Shown: piece after piece, positions 8,612 through 15,819 of the stretch
How positions within the stretch are numbered: position 1 is the stretch's first letter
How the letters are laid out: each line of letters begins with the position of its first letter
Source of the DNA: Gloeocapsa sp. DLM2.Bin57
Lineage (GTDB): Bacteria; Cyanobacteriota; Cyanobacteriia; Cyanobacteriales; Gloeocapsaceae
NCBI GenBank assembly: GCA_007693955.1
Contig: RECR01000096.1
Span: 1-37,823, forward strand
Length of the DNA stretch: 37,823 bases
Direction of reading: 5' to 3'
Program-made: the position numbers and the translations under genes
The notes under the pieces: model-generated
The model's database searches: none
What the model saw: the letters and a program-made list of their open reading frames with translations, nothing else
Told to the model about the DNA's origin: nothing

Positions 8612-9430
8612 TTATTGACTGATCTGCTGACCTGGAGTATTTTTAGAATTGGCTGATCTTCCCCATTGGTCATTTTTGAGAATGACGCTTCCTTCTTCTG
8701 CTTGTTCTAAAACCAACAGAGGAGTCGGTCTAGCGCGCTGATCCCAACTTACTACTACTACTTTACCATTGATCGTGGGTGTCCAATTATCTTGACTATC
8801 ATCAGGACAAAGATAATATTCTATACAGACGATAATCTCATCTACAAGACTAGAACTAGTGCGAAGCGGTAATTTAGTCAGTTTGATTTGGACACGAAAT
8901 AAAACATTAGTTCGCCATTGTCCATTAGTTTCTATTTCATAAGTAACATCAAAGGTTTTATCGACTTTGCGTCCACTAGTGTTAGCTATTCCTACAGTGG
9001 TTTCTCTTTTGGTGTCTGGTCGTAATGCCTGAGTAATAAGTTGTTTAACTTTTATTTTAATTTGGTTAACGATAACGTAGTGAAAAACCTCCTCATCCAT
9101 GCGCATTCTCAAATAATCCAGGTTAAAATCACGAGAATGTACCAAATCAGGGTTAGTTTCCATTTTCTGAATAGTGCTTAAAGCTAATTTCAGCTTTTTT
9201 TTAAGATCTTTATACTTATATTCTTCTAGACTTAAAGCTTTAGTTTTTTTCTTGAGTTGCCATTGACTATAAAGGAAAAGAGCAAAAAATAAACCAGCTA
9301 ATGCTATAGGTATATAGGTTAACACTCGTCCCGCCATATTGTTTGCTTGGGCTGAGTCGGTGTTAGGTGCTTGGGCAATTACCTGTGTTTGAGCTATTGT
9401 GGCTTTTTCGGGAAACCATGAATAAGACAT
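8612..9430 (-). CDS. Conserved single-pass membrane protein of unknown function
   Basis: The protein is 272 aa from the ATG at 9430; an upstream TTG at 9475 would add 15 residues. After an N-terminal stretch of about 33 residues there is one membrane helix (VLTYIPIALAGLFFALFLYSQW). A lysine-rich, probably coiled segment follows (LKKKTKALSLEEYKYKDLKKKLKLAL), then a soluble domain of about 190 residues with alternating beta-type hydrophobics (TFDVTYEIETNGQWRTNVLFRVQI; KVVVVSWDQRARPTPLLVLEQAEEGSVILK). I recognise it as a conserved cyanobacterial type but know no function. It stands alone between terminator-like hairpins. Confidence 0.75.
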   Translation of the reverse strand: MSYSWFPEKATIAQTQVIAQAPNTDSAQANNMAGRVLTYIPIALAGLFFALFLYSQWQLKKKTKALSLEEYKYKDLKKKLKLALSTIQKMETNPDLVHSRDFNLDYLRMRMDEEVFHYVIVNQIKIKVKQLITQALRPDTKRETTVGIANTSGRKVDKTFDVTYEIETNGQWRTNVLFRVQIKLTKLPLRTSSSLVDEIIVCIEYYLCPDDSQDNWTPTINGKVVVVSWDQRARPTPLLVLEQAEEGSVILKNDQWGRSANSKNTPGQQISQ

Positions 9431-9564
9431 TGTTGTTAAAATACTTTTAATGGTTATTATAGGGTGCAAGGACAAAAAAGCTTAAGACACTGCTACAATA
9501 GCTAGCTCAAACTCAAAGGCAGCACCCGACAGTCTTAGCTATTGAGCGTCAGTATAGCACATTT

Positions 9565-9592
9565 TTGACTTGTGAGCTAATTTAAACATACT
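9565..9592 (+). promoter_or_regulatory. Candidate promoter of the glycosyltransferase gene
   Basis: TTGACT (9565-9570) and CATACT (9587-9592) are separated by 16 nt, about 65 bp upstream of the GTG start at 9657. The -35 matches consensus at five of six positions and the -10 at four of six. Confidence 0.35.
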
Positions 9593-9656
9593 CAGAAAAT
9601 CAACCCTTAGCATCAGTATTTTTTCTGATACCTATTCAATTCAAATAATAACCAAA

Positions 9657-10829
9657 GTGCGCATCTTACAGATTATACCTTCTCTTTCCTTGATTTATGG
9701 TGGTCCTAGTCAAATGGTTTTAGGATTGTCTCAAGCTTTAGCCTCAGAGGGGATAGATGTTACAATTATTACTACAAATGCTAATGGTGATCAAGGACAA
9801 CTACCCTTAACTGTACCACTAGGAACTCCTGTAAGACAAGATGGTTATCAGGTTATTTATTTTCGTTGTTCACCTTGGCGACGTTATAAGTTTTCCCTAG
9901 GGTTATTAACTTGGTTATACAGAAACGCTAATAACTATGATTTAGCTCATATACACGCTTTATTTTCACCTGTGAGTACAGCAGCAGCTAAAATCGCTCG
10001 TTATCGACAATTACCCTATATTTTACGTCCTTTGGGTACTTTAGATCCAGCTGATTTGTGCAAAAAAAAACAACTTAAGCAAATATATGCTTATTTATGG
10101 GAAAGAGATAATTTAGCTCACGCTCAAGGAATACATTTTACCAGTGAACAGGAATGTCAAATCTCAGAACGTTTTGGCTGTCAAACTAAAGATTTAATTA
10201 GACCATTAGGAGTAAATATACCCTCAGTTATGCCAAAATTAGGGCAAGGACGTCAGAAATTGGGGATAAATGAGCAATCACTACTGATTCTGTTTATGTC
10301 GCGTTTAGACCCCAAAAAAGGACTAGAATTATTGATGACAGCTTTAGAGAATATCTACTCTGACGGGGTGGATTTCCAATTAGTCTTAGCGGGAAGTAAT
10401 CCCCAAAATCAAGAATATGAACAACAAATTAAAACTCGCGTCTCTCAATCTGTTTTAAAGTCTCGAACTCATTTTACAGGTTTTGTAGAAGGTGAGTATA
10501 AATATGAATTACTACGAGATGCCGATTTATTCGTTTTACCCTCATACTATGAAAATTTTGGCATCGCAGTAGTAGAAGCAATGGCGATGGGAACACCTGT
10601 GGTTGTCTCAAAACAAGTATATATTTATGAGGATATAGCCCCAGGAGGTTGGGTATGTGATAATCAGGCTAAGGATTTGACTAAGGTTTTGTTAGAAGCT
10701 TGTCAAAATGAACAATTAAGACGAGAAAAAGGAGAAAAAGCCCAAAAAATCGCCCAAGAGAAGTATAGTTGGCAAGCGATCGCTCAACAAATGATTACAG
10801 CTTATCAAAATAAGGGGAAAACCGAATAG
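9657..10829 (+). CDS. Glycosyltransferase, GT4 family
   Basis: The protein is 390 aa, starting at GTG. It has a GT-B fold: the N-terminal domain begins MRILQIIPSLSLIYGGPSQMV with the glycine-rich loop of GT4 enzymes, followed by DLAHIHALFSPVSTAAA and ILRPLGTLDP. The C-terminal domain has LFMSRLDPKKGLELL, LVLAGSN, ADLFVLPSYYENFGIAVVEAMAMGTPVV with the EX7E donor-binding motif, and GGWVCDN. It probably transfers a sugar from a nucleotide sugar to an exopolysaccharide or lipid intermediate at the inner membrane. The acceptor is unknown and no other polysaccharide genes lie nearby. htpG follows on the same strand, 77 bp on. Confidence 0.9.
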   Translation: MRILQIIPSLSLIYGGPSQMVLGLSQALASEGIDVTIITTNANGDQGQLPLTVPLGTPVRQDGYQVIYFRCSPWRRYKFSLGLLTWLYRNANNYDLAHIHALFSPVSTAAAKIARYRQLPYILRPLGTLDPADLCKKKQLKQIYAYLWERDNLAHAQGIHFTSEQECQISERFGCQTKDLIRPLGVNIPSVMPKLGQGRQKLGINEQSLLILFMSRLDPKKGLELLMTALENIYSDGVDFQLVLAGSNPQNQEYEQQIKTRVSQSVLKSRTHFTGFVEGEYKYELLRDADLFVLPSYYENFGIAVVEAMAMGTPVVVSKQVYIYEDIAPGGWVCDNQAKDLTKVLLEACQNEQLRREKGEKAQKIAQEKYSWQAIAQQMITAYQNKGKTE

Positions 10830-10906
10830 ATCTAGTGGTGAAATTCCTAAACTAAGATAGTAACAGAATCAGAGACAATGAGAAAATAAAAGCAAGGAGA
10901 AGAGAT

Positions 10907-12799
10907 ATGACTGTATTAGAAAAAGGTAACATCACGATTCACACAGAGAATATCTTCCCGATTATCAAAAAATCACTCTACACAGATCACGAAATATTTT
11001 TACGGGAATTAATCTCTAATAGCGTCGATGCGATCGCTAAATTAAAGATGGTAGCTTACTCAGGAGAGATTAGCAGAGAATTAGCCGAACCCTTAATAGA
11101 AATTAATATTGACACAGAAAATAAAACCCTCTCAGTCAGTGATACCGGAATTGGTATGACAGCTGAAGAAATAAAAAGATATATCAATCAAGTAGCTTTT
11201 TCTAGCGCGGAAGAATTCATCAGTAAATATCAAAAAGACGCCAATGATTTAATAGGTCATTTTGGTTTAGGCTTCTATTCTAGCTTCATGGTAGCCAAAA
11301 AAGTAGAAATCGATACCTTATCCTCTAAAGATGGCGCAGAAGCTGTACACTGGTCTTGTGATGGTTCACCAGAATTTGAATTAACCCCTTCAGAACGTAC
11401 AACACCAGGAACAACCATTACACTGACTCTCCTAGATGATGAACTAGAATATCTCGAAAAAGCCCGCATTCAACAATTAATTAAAACCTATTGTGACTTT
11501 ATGTCAGTTCCCATCAAACTAGATGGAGAAGTAATTAATAAACAGCGATCGCCCTGGAAAGAATCAGCCCAAAACCTGACAGAAGAGGATTATCTAGAAT
11601 TTTATCGTTATTTGTACCCCTTTACCGAAGATCCGATTTTATGGGTACATCTCAACACAGATTATCCCTTTTTACTTAACGGTATTCTCTATTTTCCTAA
11701 ACTACGAGGAGATATAGACATTACCAAAGGACACATTAAACTGTTCTCTAATCAAGTCTTCGTCAGTGACCATTGTGAAGAGATTATACCAGAATTTTTA
11801 ATGCCCCTACGTGGTGTGATCGATAGTCCTGATATTCCTTTAAACGTTTCGAGAAGTTCTCTAACTAACCATCGTACCGTCAGACGTATCGCTGACTTTA
11901 TCGCCAAAAAAATAGGCGATCGCCTCAACAGTCTCTATAAAGAAAACTATCAGGTTTATACTCAAGGTTGGCAAGACTTAGGAACATTCGTCAAATACGG
12001 TTCACTCAAAGACGAAAAATTCAAAAAACAAGTAGAAGATATCATCATCTACCGTACCACCTATCAACCAGAAGATAGTCAAGATAGCGATAACTATACC
12101 ACACTGAAAGCTTATTTAGAGCGCAACCAAAGCAAACACGAAAACCGCGTTTTTTATTGTACAGATCCAGATACCCAGAGTACTTATGTAGAATTGTACA
12201 AAAAACAGGGAATAGAAGTATTATTCCTCGATACCTTTATCGATGCTAACTACTTTATCCCCTTCCTCGAACAAGAGTATCAAGACGTGAAATTCTCTCG
12301 GGTAGATTCTGAATTAGATAAAACCCTCTTACAAACAGATGAAGAGACAGAATTAGTTGATCCTACCAGTAATAAAACTCGTTCGGAAGTCATTAAAGAA
12401 CTCTTTGAGAAAGCACTCAATAAACCCCGAGTTAACGTCAAAACTCAATCACTCAAATCTGATGACCCAGATTCTACCCCACCTGCGATGATTTTGCTAC
12501 CTGAAGCGATGCGACGTCTGCAAGAAATGACTGCGTTAATGCAGCAAAAAAACATGACTTTTCCCGAAGATCATGTATTAGTGATTAACACTACTCACCC
12601 TTTGATCGATAACATTTATCAAATGAGTAAAGGAATGATTGTTCAGGAAACAGGTACATCAAATACACAAGAGTTAGTAGATTTAATGTGCCAACACGTG
12701 TACGATTTAGCTTTAATGGCGCAAAAAGCCTTTGACGCAGAAGCTATTAAAGGATTCCTCGAACGTTCTAATCAAGTGTTAACACGATTAAGCAAATAG
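10907..12799 (+). CDS. htpG: Molecular chaperone HtpG (Hsp90)
   Basis: The protein is 630 aa, a normal bacterial Hsp90 length. The N-terminal GHKL ATPase is clear: ELISNSVDAI (catalytic Glu and Mg-binding Asn), SDTGIGMT, GHFGLGFYSSFMV (lid) and TTITLTL. The middle domain has the client/ATP-sensing segment PLNVSRSSL with its Arg. The C-terminal dimerisation domain ends without MEEVD, as in bacteria. A strong Shine-Dalgarno AAGGAGA at 10894-10900 supports the ATG at 10907. In cyanobacteria HtpG is needed for heat and oxidative stress and for phycobilisome-related proteins. No CIRCE element is visible upstream. Confidence 0.97.
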   Translation: MTVLEKGNITIHTENIFPIIKKSLYTDHEIFLRELISNSVDAIAKLKMVAYSGEISRELAEPLIEINIDTENKTLSVSDTGIGMTAEEIKRYINQVAFSSAEEFISKYQKDANDLIGHFGLGFYSSFMVAKKVEIDTLSSKDGAEAVHWSCDGSPEFELTPSERTTPGTTITLTLLDDELEYLEKARIQQLIKTYCDFMSVPIKLDGEVINKQRSPWKESAQNLTEEDYLEFYRYLYPFTEDPILWVHLNTDYPFLLNGILYFPKLRGDIDITKGHIKLFSNQVFVSDHCEEIIPEFLMPLRGVIDSPDIPLNVSRSSLTNHRTVRRIADFIAKKIGDRLNSLYKENYQVYTQGWQDLGTFVKYGSLKDEKFKKQVEDIIIYRTTYQPEDSQDSDNYTTLKAYLERNQSKHENRVFYCTDPDTQSTYVELYKKQGIEVLFLDTFIDANYFIPFLEQEYQDVKFSRVDSELDKTLLQTDEETELVDPTSNKTRSEVIKELFEKALNKPRVNVKTQSLKSDDPDSTPPAMILLPEAMRRLQEMTALMQQKNMTFPEDHVLVINTTHPLIDNIYQMSKGMIVQETGTSNTQELVDLMCQHVYDLALMAQKAFDAEAIKGFLERSNQVLTRLSK

Positions 12800-12812
12800 T
12801 ATTAAAGTAGAT

Positions 12813-12843
12813 AAAGGGTTAGTTCGTCTAACCCCCTTTTTTT
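12813..12843 (+). terminator. Rho-independent terminator after htpG
   Basis: A seven-base stem GGGTTAG/CTAACCC with a TTCGT loop is followed by CC and seven T residues. Confidence 0.9.
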
Positions 12844-12902
12844 ATCTTAGTAGTTTAATCGTGATCAACTTTAACTCTTGTTTGAATTCAACAACTACTC
12901 TT

Positions 12903-13868
12903 ATGTACATCTATTATCCCCTTGGAGCGATCGCCTTATTAATAACCGTGGGTATGGTGATATATTTAATCACCCCTCGTCGTTATCAATCTTCAGCAAC
13001 AGTAGCCAACTCCTATGACGAATGGACAGAAGATGGTATTTTAGAATTTTATTGGGGAGAACATATCCATCTAGGTTATTACGGTTCACCTCCACAAGGC
13101 AAAAACTTTTTACAAGCTAAATCTGACTTTGTCCATGCCATGGTTAAATGGGGAGGATTAGATAAATTACCCCGAGGGACAACGGTTTTAGACGTAGGTT
13201 GTGGAATTGGCGGAAGTAGTCGTATCCTAGCTAAAGATTATGGTTTTGCAGTCACAGGTATAACTATAAGTCCTCAACAAGTCAAACGCGCACAAGAATT
13301 AACCCCTAGTGAAATTACGGCTCAATTTGCGGTAGATGACGCTTTAAACCTATCTTTTGGCGAGGGGAGTTTTGACGTAGTTTGGTCAATTGAAGCAGGA
13401 CCACATATGGAAGATAAAGCTAAATTTGCGCAAGAATTAATGAGGGTTTTAAAACCAGGAGGAATCTTAGTAGTAGCTGACTGGAATCAAAGATGTGAGT
13501 CGAAAAAACCTCTCAACTTTTGGGAAAAACTAGTTATGCGTCAATTGTTGGATCAGTGGTCTCATCCTGCTTTTGCTAGTATAGAAGGCTTTGCCGAACT
13601 TCTCAGCGCTACAGGATTAGTGGCAGGAGAAGTTATGACCACGGATTGGACAAAAGAAACCCTACCTTCTTGGTTAGATTCTATTTGGCAAGGTATAGTT
13701 AGACCTAAAGGTTTAATCCTTTTTGGTTTCTCAGGATTCCTCAAATCTCTTCGAGAAGTACCTACTATATTACTTATGTACTTAGCATTTAGTACAGGTC
13801 TTTGTCGTTTTGGTATGTTTAAGGCGGTTAGAACTACAGCAGATTGTCAAGAACTACAAGAAGTTTAA
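12903..13868 (+). CDS. 2-methyl-6-phytyl-1,4-benzoquinone (MPBQ/MSBQ) methyltransferase
   Basis: The protein is 321 aa from the ATG at 12903; a GTG at 12861 is an in-frame alternative. An N-terminal membrane anchor (YYPLGAIALLITVGMVIYLI) precedes a class I methyltransferase domain: motif I VLDVGCGIGGSSRILAKDYG, then ITISPQQVKRAQELTP, WSIEAGPHMEDK and LKPGGILVVADWNQR. The sequence closely follows, from memory, Synechocystis Sll0418 (318 aa), including QLLDQWSHPAFASIEGFAE and GLCRFGMFKAVR. Sll0418 methylates 2-methyl-6-phytyl- and solanyl-benzoquinol in tocopherol and plastoquinone synthesis at the membrane. It ends 2 nt before the MsrP-like gene, so the two are cotranscribed. Confidence 0.9.
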   Translation: MYIYYPLGAIALLITVGMVIYLITPRRYQSSATVANSYDEWTEDGILEFYWGEHIHLGYYGSPPQGKNFLQAKSDFVHAMVKWGGLDKLPRGTTVLDVGCGIGGSSRILAKDYGFAVTGITISPQQVKRAQELTPSEITAQFAVDDALNLSFGEGSFDVVWSIEAGPHMEDKAKFAQELMRVLKPGGILVVADWNQRCESKKPLNFWEKLVMRQLLDQWSHPAFASIEGFAELLSATGLVAGEVMTTDWTKETLPSWLDSIWQGIVRPKGLILFGFSGFLKSLREVPTILLMYLAFSTGLCRFGMFKAVRTTADCQELQEV

Positions 13869-13870
13869 TT

Positions 13871-14851
13871 ATGACTTTTATTCACATCCCCAAACCATGG
13901 CAAAGTAAAGAAAATCAGGCAACCTCTCAGGAGGTTTACTTTAATCGTCGTCGTTTCCTGAAAGCAGCTTTAGGAACAGGTATTATCGCTAGTATCGCCC
14001 CTTTAACAGGTTGCCAGAAATCCCTCTCGGAAACTACCTTAGAAAAAACCCTAGCATTACCTACTATACCAGGAGTAACCCCTAACCCTAACTGGCAAAA
14101 CGTAGATAGACCAATGACTAAAGAGATATTAGCTGGTCAATATAATAACTTCTACGAATTTGGTAGTAATAAAAAAATCTGGTTAAACGCCCAAAATTTA
14201 CCTACTGACAATTGGCGAGTAGAAGTAACAGGATTAGTTAAATATCCCCAAACCTATGATTTAGATGACCTGAAAACCAAATTTCCCCTAGAAGAGAGAA
14301 TCTATCGTTTTCGTTGTGTGGAAGCTTGGTCGATGGTTTTACCCTGGGTTGGCTTTCCTATGGCAGCCTTAATTAAAGCAGTTGAACCCGATTATAGGGC
14401 AAAATTTGTCAGGTTTACCTCTTTTTATGATCCTGAAATTACCACAGGTCCTGCTTTTCATCTGGGATCATTACCATGGCCCTATCAAGAGAGTTTACGT
14501 ATTGAGGAGATGGCTAATGAATTAGCTTTTTTCGCAGTAGGTATCTATGGTCATGATTTACCCAAACAACATGGGGCGCCCATACGTATGGTTATTCCCT
14601 GGAAATACGGTTTTAAAGGGGCTAAATCCATCGTTAAAATTGAATTTGTCGAGACTCAACCAGCTACTTATTGGCATACCTTAGTTCCTAATGAGTACGA
14701 TTTTGAGGCTAATGTTAATCCCACTAAACCTCATCCTCGTTGGTCTCAAGCTACGGAACGCTTTATCAGTAATGGTCCTGGTTTAACTTGGGAGGTTAAG
14801 GAAACTCTACCCTATAATGGTTATGGGGAGTATGTATCTTTATTGTATTAA
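13871..14851 (+). CDS. msrP: MsrP-like molybdopterin oxidoreductase (periplasmic methionine sulfoxide reductase subunit)
   Basis: The protein is 326 aa from the ATG at 13871, 2 nt after the upstream stop. Residues 25-31 (NRRRFLK) form a twin-arginine signal, and PLTGC at 44-48 resembles a lipobox, so it may be a Tat-exported lipoprotein. The sulfite-oxidase-fold Moco domain has YEFGSNKKIW, the molybdenum-ligand Cys149 in RFRCVEAWSM, GFPMAALIKA, and GAPIRMVIPWKYGFKGAKSIVKIEF. In E. coli the protein repairs oxidised periplasmic methionines with haem membrane partner MsrQ, which is not found in this window. Substrate and electron donor are therefore inferred. Confidence 0.88.
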   Translation: MTFIHIPKPWQSKENQATSQEVYFNRRRFLKAALGTGIIASIAPLTGCQKSLSETTLEKTLALPTIPGVTPNPNWQNVDRPMTKEILAGQYNNFYEFGSNKKIWLNAQNLPTDNWRVEVTGLVKYPQTYDLDDLKTKFPLEERIYRFRCVEAWSMVLPWVGFPMAALIKAVEPDYRAKFVRFTSFYDPEITTGPAFHLGSLPWPYQESLRIEEMANELAFFAVGIYGHDLPKQHGAPIRMVIPWKYGFKGAKSIVKIEFVETQPATYWHTLVPNEYDFEANVNPTKPHPRWSQATERFISNGPGLTWEVKETLPYNGYGEYVSLLY

Positions 14852-14908
14852 TATAAGTTAATAGCTTTAGATCATGTCCGTTTAATTAGTTATGGCGACT
14901 GCTATAAT

Positions 14909-15814
14909 TCATCCAACAAGTAATTGTAATAAAGATTTAGTAATAGGAAAATTAGTCTGACGTTCAAAATATAAGAACATCGGACTAAAATTAGCCTCTA
15001 AAAACACATATTCACCATCAGGAGTTAATCGCCAATCAATAGCAGTCCATTCTAACCACAAAGCGGGAGTAATCTTTAAACAATCATTGATGAGAGAATC
15101 TGGTAATTGTACGGGTAATAACTGTGTTTGCTTATCCCGGCGAAAATCTACAGAGTTACTACGAATTTCAGCGCTATAAACCGATTTACCAATAACATAA
15201 CTTCTGATATTTGTACCTGGTATATACTCTTGCAGAGTAATCGGAGAAACCTTTAAAACTCTGTTGAGACGTTGAGTATCTAAATAATCTTGAGATAAAA
15301 TACCCGTATGAGCACCCCCATAAACTGGTTTAAAGATAACCTGGGGATAACGTTGAGCAAATTCTAACACTGCTTGAGGTTCATTGGTGATTAAAGTATC
15401 AGGGATTCTAACTCCTAGTTGTTGTACTTTTTTTAGTTGTAAAGGTTTTTCCCGATGAAATTGATAAGCTTGCCAAGAATTAACCCAACGGATGGAACTT
15501 TCTTGTAAAAAAGTCCTTAGAGTACTCATACTATCATTATGGGCTATTTGATATTGTTGGCGATCTTCTAATTTAGGAATCTTGACAGGATACATAGTAC
15601 GCCAAAAAACACTACTAATCTCCTCAAAGGCAAGAATGTCACCATTAGGGAGTTTTAACCTTCCTTGATGATTTTGAGAATAGCAAGATAAACTAATTTG
15701 CCCAGGAAACAAGGATGTATCAAGATAATGTGCATCACATCCTTGTTTTTTTAACTCTGTTAGTATGTGTACTGCGTGAGGTTCAGTGTTATTCCCTAAT
15801 ACTAAAATAGACAT
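14909..15814 (-). CDS. ATP-grasp ligase, likely graspetide (omega-ester/amide) synthetase
   Basis: The protein is 301 aa. The N-terminal pre-ATP-grasp domain resembles MvdD/RimK-type peptide ligases (ILVLGNNTEPHAVHIL, LDTSLFPGQI, ISSVFWRTMYP near 66-76). The ATP-grasp region has the ATP-binding Lys162 in VIFKPVYGGAHTG, the hinge QEYIPG (195-200), Asp260 in WTAIDW, and the metal ligands Glu273 and Asn275 in FLEAN. After EAN the usual microviridin-ligase NPNGQW is replaced by FSPMFLYFERQT, so it is a distinct branch. The gene begins 5 nt after a protein with eight TTxxxxEE-like repeats, so the likely reaction is ATP-dependent ester or amide bond formation between Thr/Ser and Glu side chains of that tail. 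RimK-like glutamate ligation is the alternative. Confidence 0.8.
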   Translation of the reverse strand: MSILVLGNNTEPHAVHILTELKKQGCDAHYLDTSLFPGQISLSCYSQNHQGRLKLPNGDILAFEEISSVFWRTMYPVKIPKLEDRQQYQIAHNDSMSTLRTFLQESSIRWVNSWQAYQFHREKPLQLKKVQQLGVRIPDTLITNEPQAVLEFAQRYPQVIFKPVYGGAHTGILSQDYLDTQRLNRVLKVSPITLQEYIPGTNIRSYVIGKSVYSAEIRSNSVDFRRDKQTQLLPVQLPDSLINDCLKITPALWLEWTAIDWRLTPDGEYVFLEANFSPMFLYFERQTNFPITKSLLQLLVG

Positions 15815-15819
15815 TATAC

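Noticed and set aside
9483-9538. Possible folded RNA (TAAGAC with GTCTTA, CTGC with GCAG inside)
   Set aside because: Short, interrupted stems in AT-rich DNA; no match to a known riboswitch or small RNA could be recognised.
10830-10906. CIRCE heat-shock operator before htpG
   Set aside because: The TTAGCACTC / GAGTGCTAA inverted repeat is not found in the gap.
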